A stretch of 64,000 nucleotides of DNA from Triatoma infestans (GCA_011037195.1 JAAEAF010014561.1:25526-89525), one strand, 5' to 3'. Shown: positions 11,281-23,114, counted from the first letter of the stretch. Numbers and translations are program-made. The notes: a model not told the origin generated them from the letters alone.

Positions 11281-11450
11281 CTTCTCAAAACAGTAAACTG
11301 ATTTTACTCTGTACAAGTTTATGTTATCATACTTTTTATCAAGACATCTTGATGATGGGCGAACACCCGAAATTGATTGATGACCATAAAATGAAGCTGG
11401 TTATCAAGGAAAAAGTACTGATGTTTCCAGCGCTGATATTCTACACTTTT
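11281..11450 (+). ncRNA. PLE-type hammerhead ribozyme, family A copy 1 (decayed)
   Basis: Stem I strand CATC (11345-11348) pairs with GATG (11379-11382). Between them are TTGATGA (C3 changed to U), a GGGCGAACACCC stem II, GAAA (11369-11372), stem III ATTGAT and U17. Two changes from the consensus core and a weakened stem make activity unlikely. Upstream (TATGTTATCATACTTTTT) and downstream (GAAGCTGGTTATCAAGG) sequence matches the other family A copies. Confidence 0.6.
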
Positions 11451-11650
11451 GCCACTTAATTTAATACTAAAGATGAGATATTTCTCATCCACAATTCACA
11501 GATTCCTATTATATACCATTATGGAAAAGCTCGACTTGTAGCTACTTTTATTTCTGGGCACATCAACTAAGGCGGTTATTAGCGCCCCATTGTAGCTATT
11601 TGAATTTAAATCAGGCATTTGAAAGCTGTACAAAAAATTAACACCTTGTA

Positions 11651-12944
11651 CGAGGGTGGTTTGAAAAGTTCTCCGAATGTACTAGAAAGAAGTGTCTTAT
11701 CTCGGTGGAACTGCTTTTATTTTTCAACATAGTCTCCCTGTAGACTAATGCATTTGGTCCAGCGATGTTCCAATGCCTTTATCCCATCTCGAAAATGAGA
11801 TTCCTCCAGGCCTGCAAAGTACCTCTCCAATTCGGCTGTCAGTTCTTCCGTTGTAGGAAATCTCCGTCCACCGAGGAAAATTTTCAGCTTGGGGAAGAGA
11901 TGAAAGTCTGATGGTGCCAAATCAGGTGAATAAGGTGGATGTGGCAACAATTCGTACCTCAGTTCATGAAGTTTTGCCATGGCAATAACACTTGTGTGCG
12001 GGCGGGCGTTGTCCTGATGAAAGATGACTTTCTTCCTTGCCAAACCAGGCCTTTTTTCGCGTATCTTTTCCTGTAGTTGGTCTAGGAGGTTTGCATAGTA
12101 TTGCCCCGTAATTGTTTGGCCAGTAGGAAGATAATCTATCAGCAGAATGCCTTTTGCATCCCAGAAAACTGAGGCCATGACCTTTCCGGCCGAACGTACT
12201 GCCTTTGCTTTCTTTGGTGGTGGTGACTCAGCATGTTTCCACTACTTTGACTGCTGTTTTGTCTCTGGGGTATAGTAGTGGACCCAAGTTTCATCTGTAG
12301 TCACAAACCGGCGCAAAAAATCTTGTTGGTTGCGCTGAAAACGGGCCAGACTTTGTTCGGACATTTCCAATCTGGTGCGTTTATGGTCCAATGTCATGAG
12401 CCGTGGCACTCATTTTGCCGATAATTTTTTCATTCCTAATTCTTCGGTTAAAATGTGATATACCCGTTCAGATGACATCCCTATAGCTTCAGCAATCTCT
12501 CGCACTTTCAGTCGACGATCCTCCATGACCATTTTATGCACTTTTGCGATAAATTCTGGGGTCGTAGCACTTTTTGGCCGTCCACTACGCGGATCATCAT
12601 CTAAGCTCTCCCGACCAAATTTAAACTCGCTGGTCCACTTGGCAACAGTTGAATATGAAGGAGCAGAGTCCCACAGTGAGTTCTGAAAGTCGGCATGAAT
12701 TTCCTTTGCTTTCATATCTTTCTTTACAAAGTACTTAATCACTGCTCGAATCTCATTTTTTTCCATTGTCACAAATCACTACGCGGGAATAACAACAAAG
12801 AGTCGTCACTACCAGTCTGCTGCAGCAAGAGCACTGACGCGCCATGTGTTCACTCACAAAGGATGTGTGATTATTGCGCGGGAACCTCGTTGCTCTAGCA
12901 CTGACATCTAGCGGTGATTCCGAGAACTTTTCAAACCACCCTCG
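11651..12944 (-). mobile_element. mariner element 2 (1294 bp)
   Basis: The near-perfect terminal inverted repeats begin CGAGGGTGGTTTGAAAAGTT and match for at least 23 bp. TA duplications lie at 11649-11650 and 12945-12946. It carries a minus-strand transposase pseudogene spanning most of the element. The TIRs differ entirely from mariner 1, so it is a different lineage. The intact ends mean it could still be moved in trans. Confidence 0.93.
11717..12772 (-). pseudogene. mariner transposase 2 (DD34D) with two nonsense codons
   Basis: A single reading frame of 351 codons runs from ATG at 12772 to the stop at 11717, broken only by two stops. One is after LSAK (about 12410) and one lies in the block after the first catalytic Asp (near 12250, QQSK*WKH). 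Both fall where Trp is expected (TGG to TGA, TGG to TAG). The N-terminal DNA-binding part contains DPRSGRPKS and a second helix-turn-helix (EIAEAIGMSSERVYHIL). The catalytic triad is TTDETWV, HQDNARPH, and YSPDLAPSDFHLF, with 34 residues between the last two aspartates. Length and motifs are normal for mariner. No frameshifts are seen, so the copy is only lightly decayed. Confidence 0.92.
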
Positions 12945-12946
12945 TA

Positions 12947-14147
12947 GGATAATTCTTCTAATTACATTTGTATTTACATTCTTCTAATTTCATTTGTATT
13001 TACTAAAATCGAAAAATATACTTACAGTTGATTGTTGAATCTGTTAAGAAAAAGCTTATCTTTATAACAACAATCTGGAGTGAAAAAAAATTGTAATAGA
13101 AAATGTAGATTAGACTACTGATTACTGACTGACTACTAAAGGTCTTTATTAGGTATTGTTGAAATCCGAGAAAAAGAAAATGGAATGAATTTTCTAATAA
13201 ACTTTCATTGTATAAGAAAATGCCCTCCTAAGGCTTGGAAAAAAAAAAAGTCCCCAGTCAGTAATCTCAAATAGAATCTGACGGAAGTTACTGTATAACC
13301 ACAGAGAAAAAAGGGTATTATTGTAAAGAATAGACCAAATTACTAAGAATACACTCTGAGCCGAGCTAGGCTTTTGAGAAAATGAGAAACATCAAAAGAA
13401 GGTTACAAGATGCTGAAGAAATCTTATCTTACAAAAGAGAAAGGAAGTTACAAGCAAAAAAGATAAAAATAAAAGGATGTCTACCCTACATTTTGCATGT
13501 ATTTTTCAATTTTGCAACATTTTCTGCAAATAGCTGTCACTCAAACCAGTTTATATCTCTTACGCCTTGATTGCGATTCTTTCTTACTCATTTACAAATT
13601 TCACTCGGACTGTATCTTAAAATTAATCACAGTTTGCTTTCTATGTTTATCCCAAACTTTTTGGGAAAATCCACTAAAAAATTCATTATTTTCAAATCTA
13701 AAACAGGATCTCGATTTTGTATTTCATTTCAGCAATTAATGCTTCGAAAAGTCCTGCAAAAAATTACTGATGTAATTACTAGGAATATAAGATTCCGTCA
13801 AAGTGCTAAAATATTCAATGACCATCGTTCTTGATTTTGATGCGAACGGTCCTGGAGGGAACTTAATTAGGCAGTTACTGTTATAGATGATCATTATTGC
13901 GAATGCCAAAACACTCAATTGAAAAATTTTGAGCTTTAAAGCACGCAGTTATGTACGAGTGAATAAATGTGTAATATTTTAATATAAAATTGCGCTATAT
14001 GATTTTTTTTTTTTTAAATACAATCAAATAAAAAGCTCTACTGGTTTAATGACATCTACGAAAGAATCTTGTAATTAATCAACAAACTAAACAATCCAGG
14101 GTTTCCAAATACAGAATTCACCATTACAATTTTCAAGAGAATCAAGA
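12947..14147. other. Intron-like AT-rich DNA
   Basis: Only short open frames, none with recognisable similarity. Two near-identical TTCTTCTAATT...TTTGTATTTAC blocks (about 12955 and 12978) form a short tandem repeat beside mariner 2. Confidence 0.45.
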
Positions 14148-14162
14148 GGCCACGGCGTTTTA

Positions 14163-14767
14163 TTATTATTATTAAAAACTGGGTGCCTATTGGCCTGGGA
14201 CCTAAGCCTATGTAACTTTTATCCCCTCAAATCATCCCCCTAATTATTCTCCCCCCATAGTCTGCCGGTTTGTGTACAATATCCTAAAATATCTTTCAGC
14301 TTCAACCCTCCCAGGGAGTCCTGCGAGAGTGATGCCCTCCCAAATACATGAAACCTAGTTTCTGCGAAACGGGGCATTGACATACTCAATAGTGATACAC
14401 CCTAACTCCATCATCACAGTTCTGACATATGAAACAAGACGTCCTCCTTATATTATGCAAATGACTAGACACCCATGTGTACCTATGTCCAGTCACTACA
14501 CCCACCAACCTCAGTCCCATCCTACTAAGAGACAGGAGGTAGTCTGAAACGCCCTGCTTAATCCCTTTAATAAATCTTTTATCCTGGAGGCACCCCTGCG
14601 TGTCCTCCCAACATTTTTCCAAACTCTGGCCTCCCAAAGTCCTCTTAGTGCCGCCAAAGAACCTCTTAGTGACGGCAAAGGCTAGCTTGGGAGCACAGAA
14701 AGCTAAGGAGGATCCCTCCCTACCCAGCCGATCCGCCATCTCGCTGCTCTCTATTCCCGCATGTCCT
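14163..14767 (-). mobile_element. 5'-truncated LINE (I/R1-like), 15-bp target duplication
   Basis: A minus-oriented LINE 3' end. Perfect flanking repeats GGCCACGGCGTTTTA lie at 14148-14162 and 14768-14782. The coding remnant starts in the last RNase H block (PGHAGIESSEMADRLGREGSSL), continues through the C-terminal region and ends in a zinc-knuckle segment (CFICQNCDDGVR). The 3' end is a short UTR with TTAGGTCCCAGGCC and a (TAA)n tail, as in I-type elements. The same family is at 46971, 47995 and 52381. A frame is open from 14844 to 14386 but includes flanking target sequence, so the start there is accidental. Confidence 0.88.
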
Positions 14768-14782
14768 GGCCACGGCGTTTTA

Positions 14783-16764
14783 GGCGAACAGAAAGTTGTG
14801 TGGAAGAGTTCAGGATGAAAGACTGTGGGCATTAGATGGTTCAAATGTTTCTATATTAATCCATATGGGAAGTAAATTGTGAACAACTTCTAGTCGATTT
14901 GATCTGATACAAAATAGGGTGCTTTAACTTTTTTTTCTTTAATATTGTATTAAATTAAGGTTTAGATTCTTCGAAATTCTTATAAAGGATTCGAACTTTT
15001 GCCAATCCCACATAAATCATTGCTATATATCAATGCTCGTGTGTTTCAAGTTGTTGGTTTGTTTTCTTGTAAGATATCTTGATCTTTTGTTTAGAATTCC
15101 CTTATTGTCTCTGATCACCTTATTGTTTTTGATTCATATATCGGAATACCAATAAACTTTGCTCTAAAAATATAGAACTGGTGTTAAAAAATGAGAAGAG
15201 TTTTGTTTATAATTTTGAGGACTGAAGATTTGTCAGATTATCATTGAGGAGAAAAAAGGAAAACACTAGTTTTTCATAATAAGAAAAACATTATGTCTAA
15301 GTTGAGATTAAGATTTCAAAAAATACAGCTAGCAGAAAAATATATAAAAATGCAAAATGCTTTAAAAAAAAAAATATTAAAAAACGTTCTTCATTAAAAA
15401 AGAATTTTAGAAGGAGTAACAGGTTTTTTAGCAAGATCTTCGGTTGCTAAAAAACTAATCTATGTTATTGCTACTAAATTCAGGACGGAAACAGAAACTG
15501 ACTCTTTATCAAAGATAAGTGAGGGGATATGCCGCAACTCTACAAGCGCTCTGACCTGCCCTATCATTGGGTATAACAAATGGAGAGTAAAAACCAAAGT
15601 TGGAGAAAAGCCAAGACACATAACCTCTGACCTCTGTCCCCTATTGCATCCAATAATTCTTCCCACAATATAAATCACCTACAATATCTATGCCTAATAT
15701 TTGACAGAAAAGGAAGAAGAACTAAAGACAACATTGAGAAATCGGCATAAAAAAACTTTAGCTTCTACTTATACCGCACTCCATTCTCAACAAGAAAGAC
15801 ACCATCTACTAGGGGGATTGAAGATAGTAAATTTTTCATTTTCATTATTTTTTTGAAAAACGAGAAATATCGCCGTTAATTTCGTTGCTCACTTGGAATT
15901 AGTTTCGCAAATAATCCCCTGAGTATCTTAATTCCATTTTTAATTCTATATATTAGACAGAAAGTCGGCAGTAATTTTTATTATTATTGTTTATTAAAGC
16001 AAGAAGTTAAACAAAGTAGTAAATTCTTATCTCTATAACAAGATTACATTAATTGTACATTTTTATTTTGTTTTGTTATGTGTGTTATCTTTCATTTCCT
16101 CTCTCTTTTTTTTTATATAACTCTCACACGTAGGCAGAAGTGTGAATCAAGGATGGTCGGGGTCACAGAATTTAATCGATGAAGAAAGCGTCTCTACGGT
16201 TGCCATAACAACTACAGCTTTCTGTGTTAATGTTCTTCCACTTGCTTGGTTCAACACTTGATTTCTCATCATTCAGTCAACTAAACTCTCTCTTTCTTTC
16301 TGCCTATCTTCGAAACACATTATGTTCTCATCAGTGCTTGTAAAGTTGCTGGAAGAAAATTTCTGGAGATTTATATTATCAAGAATAAGACAGAAATTTA
16401 CCCTTTATCAAAATAACTTAACTAACTCCGAAAATAATGCTCTTGACAAACATTTATATGTTTTGCTCTTGACAAACTGCTATACCTTTTCCAAAAGAGA
16501 TTCTTTACAGATCTATAAAAATCTGAATGGGATCGGATGCTCCATATACGACCGCCAGGTTAGTATAGCATGCAATTTAAAGTAAAAAACAGGATCTAGA
16601 TTTTTGCTTTGGAATTATTTCTAGGACACCAGAATTTACAGTAAAACATGACTTGAAATATAAATTTAGTATTAGCATCAACATACCAACAGATTGTAAA
16701 AGCGTATTCGAAAAGCTAAAACTCTCTGGAAACAACCCTCCTATTTTAGCCCTGGAAACAGTCC
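14783..16764. other. Intron-like AT-rich DNA, no gene seen
   Basis: Unremarkable apart from a slightly GC-richer patch at 15460-15700 that gave no recognisable product on either strand. Confidence 0.45.
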
Positions 16765-16768
16765 AATT

Positions 16769-17157
16769 TGTAATGGGATCATTAATGATTCATCCGAAGA
16801 ACAAAGAATCAGACATTAGTTAAATCAAACATTAGTTACTCTCTACCTAGGCTAGACTAGCGAGGTTAGAATTCTATACAAATATGTAGAACTTACGGAA
16901 AAGCAGTTGGAAAATACAATCATCGCCACCAGTCAAAAAACATCATTCTACTTTCTAATACTCAGCCAGTCCTCTCACTCTCTTAATTATTCTCTCGTTT
17001 ACCTTATCCTTTGATATCATTAAACAGTGCAGTTCCCTGCAAGTCCTTGCAGTTTATGTCACTATTTCATTATACAGTGTTCAGTACATCTACTAGTTTA
17101 TTTCTTCTTAACATTCCTTAATCTATCTCTCATAATTCTCTCCTCACATCTACTACA
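16769..17157 (+). repeat. LTR-like repeat, family Y copy 1
   Basis: It starts TGTAATGGGATC and ends CTACTACA. It shares CTACCTAGGCTAGACTAG, GTCCTTGCAGT and TATACAGTGTTCAG blocks with copies at 34537 and 42568. The ends and internal GTCCTTGCAG motif suggest a solo LTR. No clear flanking duplication. Confidence 0.55.
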
Positions 17158-18130
17158 CGTTAATATATAATATTGTAAACAAGGGGAAAATAGTATATTT
17201 CATATTGGTTAGGGGACACTCAGAACTATAAGGTAATGAAATAGCAGATTAAAAGGTAAAAGAGGCAATTAATTTAGTGAACGCGTCACCCAACACTCTT
17301 TCAGTACAAGATACTCAATCTTACGTCAAGGCAATATGCTGTAGCAATAGAGAAAAAGAATAAAGGCAACATGCTGTAGCAATTGAGAAAAAGAATAGAG
17401 GCATTCCAGAAAAGTCATATTGGTACACAAAAATCATAAAGTAAACATGTTTTTCATAGGAGATTCTATAGCACATTTTGTAGACCATAATTATTCTCAG
17501 TATGACCTTGGCCAGGATATAAACTTTCATTTTACATGTGATACCAATACAGTCGCGGATGCCGACCATCTCATATTAGACTTTTTATATGTGCGTGCTT
17601 ATGTGTGAATATGTTTTAGGAAGATATTATGTATAAGAAATAGAGAATGAAAAACCATTGTTTTAAATAAATAATTTAACTATAATTAATTTAGATACTT
17701 GACGAAATAGCAATTATTTGTTAATTGTGAATAATGAATTAAGTTTATAAAATATACAGAAACTCTTGCCCTTTAATTATACTTGTACTAGATAGATTGA
17801 TTTATACACAAATGTTCACGTAACACTAACTGGCACTGAACTTGACTGTTATAAGACGAATGTTTTAATGATGTTTGACCACTCGAACAATACTGGTATA
17901 TCCGGAGGGGGGGTATTAGAAAGGTCTCTCTAACGGTCTCATTTTATCTGCTCTTTGTCTTGGAATATCAGTGAACTTAGTCCCTTCACTTTGCTACACT
18001 TGAAATCTCTTTAAAATCATAAATTTCAATTTTCCAAAATCTAACACATTTTTCAAAATTATTTCTATTTTTCCGTTTGCTTCTTCCATTTATAGATTTT
18101 TTCGACTTTCTTCTGAAATGAGATAAGCAG
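17158..18130. other. AT-rich DNA; short tandem duplication
   Basis: At 17331-17405 a ~37-bp unit (GGCAACATGCTGTAGCAAT...AAAAGAATA) is repeated twice. Nothing else recognised. Confidence 0.45.
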
Positions 18131-18139
18131 CAGTTTGAT

Positions 18140-18250
18140 ATGTAAGAAGATACACTTGTGGTAGACTCGATTTTATTCGTCATAGCATGCATGTTTTTTT
18201 GTTGTTCCGTGACCAGTTTCGGATTTTCATCCATCGTCAGAGTAATGCTG
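18140..18250 (-). ncRNA. PLE-type hammerhead ribozyme, family B copy 1
   Basis: On the minus strand: CTGACGA (18240-18234), then T and stem II GGAT-GAAA-ATCC, GAAA (18220-18217), the short stem III ACTGGT, and C17 at 18211. All core positions are present; only stem III deviates from the perfect ACCGGT palindrome (one G.U pair in a dimer). The downstream GCATGCTATGACG tail matches other family B copies. Confidence 0.7.
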
Positions 18251-18267
18251 TCTACACGAATTTGACA

Positions 18268-18315
18268 GCTTTACTCTAACGATGGATAAATTTTCGAGCT
18301 GTATCGGAGATACAT
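18268..18315 (+). ncRNA. Decayed inverted partner of the family B hammerhead
   Basis: CTAACGA (18276-18282) followed by TGGATAAATTTTC and GAG-CTGTATC: a recognisable but mutated hammerhead on the opposite strand, about 25 bp from its partner's stem I. Confidence 0.45.
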
Positions 18316-18604
18316 AAAAATCGTATTGTCCAAAAAGTGTTTTTTTTTATAAATTCTGTGTATGTGTACATAGAAATGTATGTACATATCCATTTTTTGA
18401 GAATATCTCTTTAGACTTTTTTTGGTATCACTCACTACATCTAACACTGTTGCCTGTATTTAAATTTTCCCGAAAATTGATTTCAAAGGGAATCAAATAA
18501 CGTCTAGGTAACGTTGTTTTTTAAAGCAGTGTTAGCTACAATTTATTAAGAATAGTTAAATTATATATATAATTCCATCCATGTCTCAGTATCATTAGCT
18601 GATC

Positions 18605-19974
18605 TTTATTCAATAGAATAGAATAAGTTTATTTACAAATAAAATCATAAAAACAATACAACTGAAAGAAAGAGGTTTCAGGCTTCTGTGCCTATATACA
18701 CTCTACAAGCTTTCATATTTACACAAATTAAAATAAACATTAATATATTATATAAGGAAAAAATAAACTAAAAAAAAAAAACCGTATCTACACAATAAAT
18801 TAAAGAGCAGAATATGCTTAAGCCTCTTATGCTTATATTTTTTATATATAAAGAACTTAGATTGTAGTTAACAATGTTTGCTATATGACCATAGGGACTG
18901 TTTTCACAAGAGGTAATGAACTTTTGTGTAAGATAGGTGAATCGATAGGTGTCCATATGGGAAAAGATCCAACCAATCTGAGACATTTGTTTCGGATTCT
19001 TTGTAATTTTCCATAATTAGTAGGACAAGTGTTTGACCAGATAGGAGCCGCATATCGTGTACTACGATTGAACGTATGTACAGATAATGTATTAATTTTT
19101 TTGTTCAGAAAATTCAAAGTTAGAATTTCTGCTTGAGAGTGGAAATAGGCTGCATATGGCGCCTACAGATTTGTCACATACCGTATTAAAATGTTTTGTG
19201 AACGTCAGCTTTGAGTCTAACACCAGCCCGAGGTATTTAACTTCTTTGGCCCAAGGAAGGGTATTTCCATTAACTTTTACAAAATGGGTCAGATGTGGCC
19301 TCCTGCGTATAAATAAAATTGCTTCAGTCTTAGTATTATTTGGCCTAATTCTCCATTTTTTTTTAAAGTAATCAAAGCTTTTTTGAACGGCTATGGACAA
19401 ATGGTTGGCTACTGTGTCAACTCGGAAAGAGGATATGGTGTATGCAGTATCGTCAGCGAATAGACAGCAGTTTGATTTTAATTTTAATTTAGCTAGGTCA
19501 TTGATAAAAATATGGAACAGTGTTGGCCCCAGGACCGAGCCTTGGAGAACACCCATTGACCTTTCACCTGAAAAAGAACTATCGAGAGCAACACGGAATT
19601 TTCTATTAGTTAAATAGCTTTTGACAAAATAAATTAAATATCTGGGCAAATTGTATTGGATTAATTTATAGATAAGGCCATTGTGCCAAACACAATCGAA
19701 GGCCTTTTCTATATCTATCAAAGCCATCCCTGTATGTTTGTTCAAATTGAAATTGTGCATGAATCAAGTCAGTTACTCTAGCTAACTGTGCAGTAGTCGA
19801 GTGTTTAGGCCGGAAACCAAACTGACAAGATGACAGTAAACTGTTGCAGTCAATGAATGAGGTGAGCCGCTTTAAGATAATTTTCTCAGTGAGTTTACTA
19901 AAACAAGGAAGTAAAGAGATCGGTCGGTAACTACTAAGTAAGGATGGATCTTTACAGGGTTTAGGAATAAATTC
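18605..19974 (-). pseudogene. LINE reverse transcriptase fragment (Jockey/CR1-like)
   Basis: Starting near 19974 the product shows EFIPKPCKDPSLLSSYRPIS, then a frameshift. The palm region follows in a 222-codon frame (19760-19092): MALIDIEKAFDCVW, GVLQGSVLGPTLFHIFIND, the catalytic FADDTAYTI and the VKYLGLVLDSKL block. Another frame continues with APIWSNTCPTNY...RIRNKCLRLV to about 18890. The 3' UTR runs to a TTATTCTATTCTATTGA-type end at about 18610. These motifs define a non-LTR reverse transcriptase. It is 5' truncated and abuts a family B PLE fragment. Confidence 0.85.
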
Positions 19975-19979
19975 CGGTT

Positions 19980-20063
19980 AGGAACAAAAAATGGAATATG
20001 CATGTTTCGACGGATAAAATATCAGCTGTTATCCAGCAATGCGGATCCATCCACATTTTCAAT
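19980..20063 (+). repeat. PLE family B fragment beginning at the ribozyme cleavage position
   Basis: The AGGAACAAAA...GCATGTTTCGACGGATAAAAT...CCAGCAATGCGGAT...CATTTTCAA segment corresponds to the part of family B immediately 3' of hammerhead C17 (compare 54584-54662). No hammerhead core lies upstream, only CCGGTT. Confidence 0.65.
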
Positions 20064-21424
20064 ATTAATTATTATAATAATTTAGATTATTCATTAATAT
20101 ATTTTTTCTTCATTAATGCTTCAAAGTTATTAATGCTTCTTTTCTGTTTAAATATATCATTTTTAACCGATTACATACACACCACAGAACACACATACTC
20201 ATACATTTTTTTCGTTATTTTTTTTACTTTTCCATCAATTTATTTATTGTTGTAAAAATGGAGCAATTATTCCACTAAATTTAGTGAAGAAAGTTCAACT
20301 TTCCATCACTGTCTAATGCAGTACTACTGCCACATATGTTTAATTACATAATATTCATTTTTACATTAATCACAGCGTTTTTTCTTTTCTTTTTTTTTTT
20401 TTTTTGGAGGTTAACGAAAGAAAATATTTTACCTATAACGAAACGTAAAGATATAGCCAATGGTGTAATGACCGTCTGTCAAATTGTACAATAAAAACAA
20501 AAAATAAAAACATTACTGTCAAAATAAAAATGGTGTATATATTGGAGACATATAATCAAAAATTGTACCAATAAACATTCAATGATAAGAGACGTTTATC
20601 ATAATTTTAACTCAACTGTGCGTATCTGACCAGAGTTTGCCATTCAGTTCTCCCATTCCAACAACTTTGTCGCTTCTTCTATACTTAGAAATGTTTTCTC
20701 TGAAGTAAAGGAACATTTAGCAATGCAGCGGAGAGTCGTCACAGGGGATTTTTAACCAAGCACATTTAACATAATTTAATTAGCATCGGTAATTCAAGCT
20801 TATAATTTAGATCAAGCAATCATTTTTAAACTTTAACAGCCATGAAGATGAAGATAACAGCCATCAAAAGAATAAGTCTAAAATTAACAAAAATATTAAA
20901 GTTACGTTTTTTGATTGAAGTGCCTATTAAAAAAAAATCATGGTAGATTACACTTTTGGCAAGAAAGATGACTTCAATTTTCACATAAAGTTGCATTTTT
21001 TTTACATCAATTTATTTCAAAAAATTATGAAATGAAGAAACACTGCCTGCCACTCATACCACTCAAGGAATGGTAGTTCTTTATTATGCAGGTCCACCAA
21101 TCTATCCAGTTTTTCATAAAAATCCGAATTTATTTTACACAATCTTCCTAGTCACAAATTATTGGCAGCCTTTTGTCCGGATACATTAATCACTATATAT
21201 ATATGTATAAAATATGAGTGTTTATACGCACGAAAAAACTGATTTTCCGTTTTTTCTTATAAACAGAGGAACTAATAGAAAGATTTAGTTATGTTACAAT
21301 TTTTTTTCTTATATATTTAGTAAAATATCTTGAAAACACGATGCGTGAAAGCTAAATTTGGTTTTCTTTGGACCCTTCCTCCCCTTGCTGTTGACGAGAT
21401 GAATTAAAATGATGTATAACAAGG
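20064..21424. other. AT-rich DNA, no gene seen
   Basis: T-rich tracts near 20200 and 20390; no recognisable open frame. Confidence 0.45.
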
Positions 21425-22150
21425 AAGGCTATTGGTCCATATTCCAACACCTATTACATTACTCACATTATTGGATCCTTTCTACAAGATAAGAACCTTC
21501 CAAGTGAGACTTAACAGCACATACAGTACTAGACGACGAATTCTCGCTGGACTACCACAGGGAGCAATCATGAGCCCAATACTTTTCAACCTCTACTGCC
21601 CTGACATACCTGAACCTCCTTCAACGGCACTAGCCACATACGCAGACGACACCATGCTCTAGCTTCTTCCAACACAGACTTAAACAGAAGCATCATTGAT
21701 TTACAGACGTCCTTAGATACAATATCAAACTGGTTCCAGCGATGGAAAGCTAAACGTTTCCAAAACTGAAGCAAAAATCTTCGCTCTGCGACGGTTTCGG
21801 AATGAGAACCTTCGTATACTGCATATCAACAACCAAGAACGCCCTTGGAAATAAAAAGACCAAGGAGTGCGCTATCTAGGCGTGATCCTGGACACAAGGC
21901 TCACCTGGAGACTACACATCAACAACTAAACTACAACAAGCATAAACCCGACTGAAACAGCTCTACCTGACATTATATGCCTCAGATCTCTCCTGACATA
22001 TATGCCTGCCCATTCTGGATCACAGCAAGCAACACACTGACGAAACGATTATAGACACTTCAGAACAAAGTTCTACGAACAGCACTAAACACACCCTGGT
22101 TTATCAAGAACACGCAAATACATAAAGAACTCGATATTGCAGACATGCAG

Positions 22151-22191
<41 letters not shown>

Positions 22192-22400
22192 ACCAAATTA
22201 ACAGACAGCTTCTTCTTAACACTTAACACATTACCAACAACATCACACTATCACATAGGCGAGCCTACTTCATCAAGAAAGCTGAAACCCCGACTTTATC
22301 AAGACCTCAAATTTTTTTTTTTTATCCTTCTGTTTAGCACTATGTGTAAAGCTCTAGTGAGCTGGTCCATGTATTTTGATTATAATAATAATAATAACCA
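21425..22400 (+). pseudogene. Jockey-clade LINE fragment with an in-frame dinucleotide expansion
   Basis: Reverse transcriptase motifs are readable with several frameshifts: LAGLPQGAIMSPILFNLY, YADDTML, DLQTSLDTISNWFQRWK, then VRYLGVILDTRLTW. After these comes the post-RT region ACPFWITASNTLTKRL...LQNKVLRTALNTPWFIKN, a Jockey-type signature. A (CA)n run interrupts the next part and reads as Thr-His repeats. The 3' end near 22395 is an (AAT)n tail. Many stops; dead. Confidence 0.8.
22154..22189. repeat. (AC)n microsatellite
   Basis: About 18 uninterrupted AC units inside the LINE remnant. Confidence 0.97.
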
Positions 22401-22461
22401 ATTATGGTAACCATGGCAACAGTTCTCTACGGGAATTGTAGCAAAAATGTAAATAAATAAT

Positions 22462-22613
22462 CAGTTTTTCTTCCTAGGAGCCACTAAAGCTCACTGGCCG
22501 GTGAAGGACAGTGTTGTCAGTAACGAGAGAACACTGTCCAGAGACCGGCAGTGCACTGAGAAGGCTCCGGACGCCAACGACCATAGATGTTAATGCGCCT
22601 TAAATTAAAAAAA
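22462..22613 (+). mobile_element. SINE body (headless copy)
   Basis: The SINE body starts at TTCTTCCTAGGAGCC and runs through GAACACTGTCCAGAGACCGG and AAGGCTCCGGACGCC to GCGCCTTAAATT and a poly-A tail. The tRNA head is missing. Confidence 0.75.
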
Positions 22614-23100
22614 AAAAAATCAGTTAGATTAAAGGGAGAAATAGAATAAATAAACTGCATATATTGATTATAAATTTAATAATCAATTAATTTATGTGAA
22701 AATTAGCAATCCACTTTGTTTAATAATTACTTTCTCTTATTGCTATTAATAAGAAAAACATTGCAATCGTATCTAGTTTTCGAAAGTGATTTTAAAATTA
22801 TGTAGATATTGTAATTATGAATTATGAAATGTTTGATAATAGTTCCCAAAACTTGTATAAACTATATATATATCTTCTAAATTAATGAAACTAATGCAGC
22901 AAAAAAGAATAAAAAATACTGAAGACTTGATTGAAGGAGCTTTTACATCTCGAAGTAATATTTCGAAAATGTGACCTGAGCTTAATACTCATTATATATA
23001 CACAGCCAATGAGGAAGTAGAAAAAAAGAAGTCCTGGTTTTTTTTTTTCAAACTTTAGCCCTCTGTAATCTAAGGGGTATTAAAGGAAATATTTCAAATT
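22614..23100. other. AT-rich DNA, nothing recognised
   Basis: No open frame or repeat match. Confidence 0.4.
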
Positions 23101-23114
23101 TAATGAATGCACCA

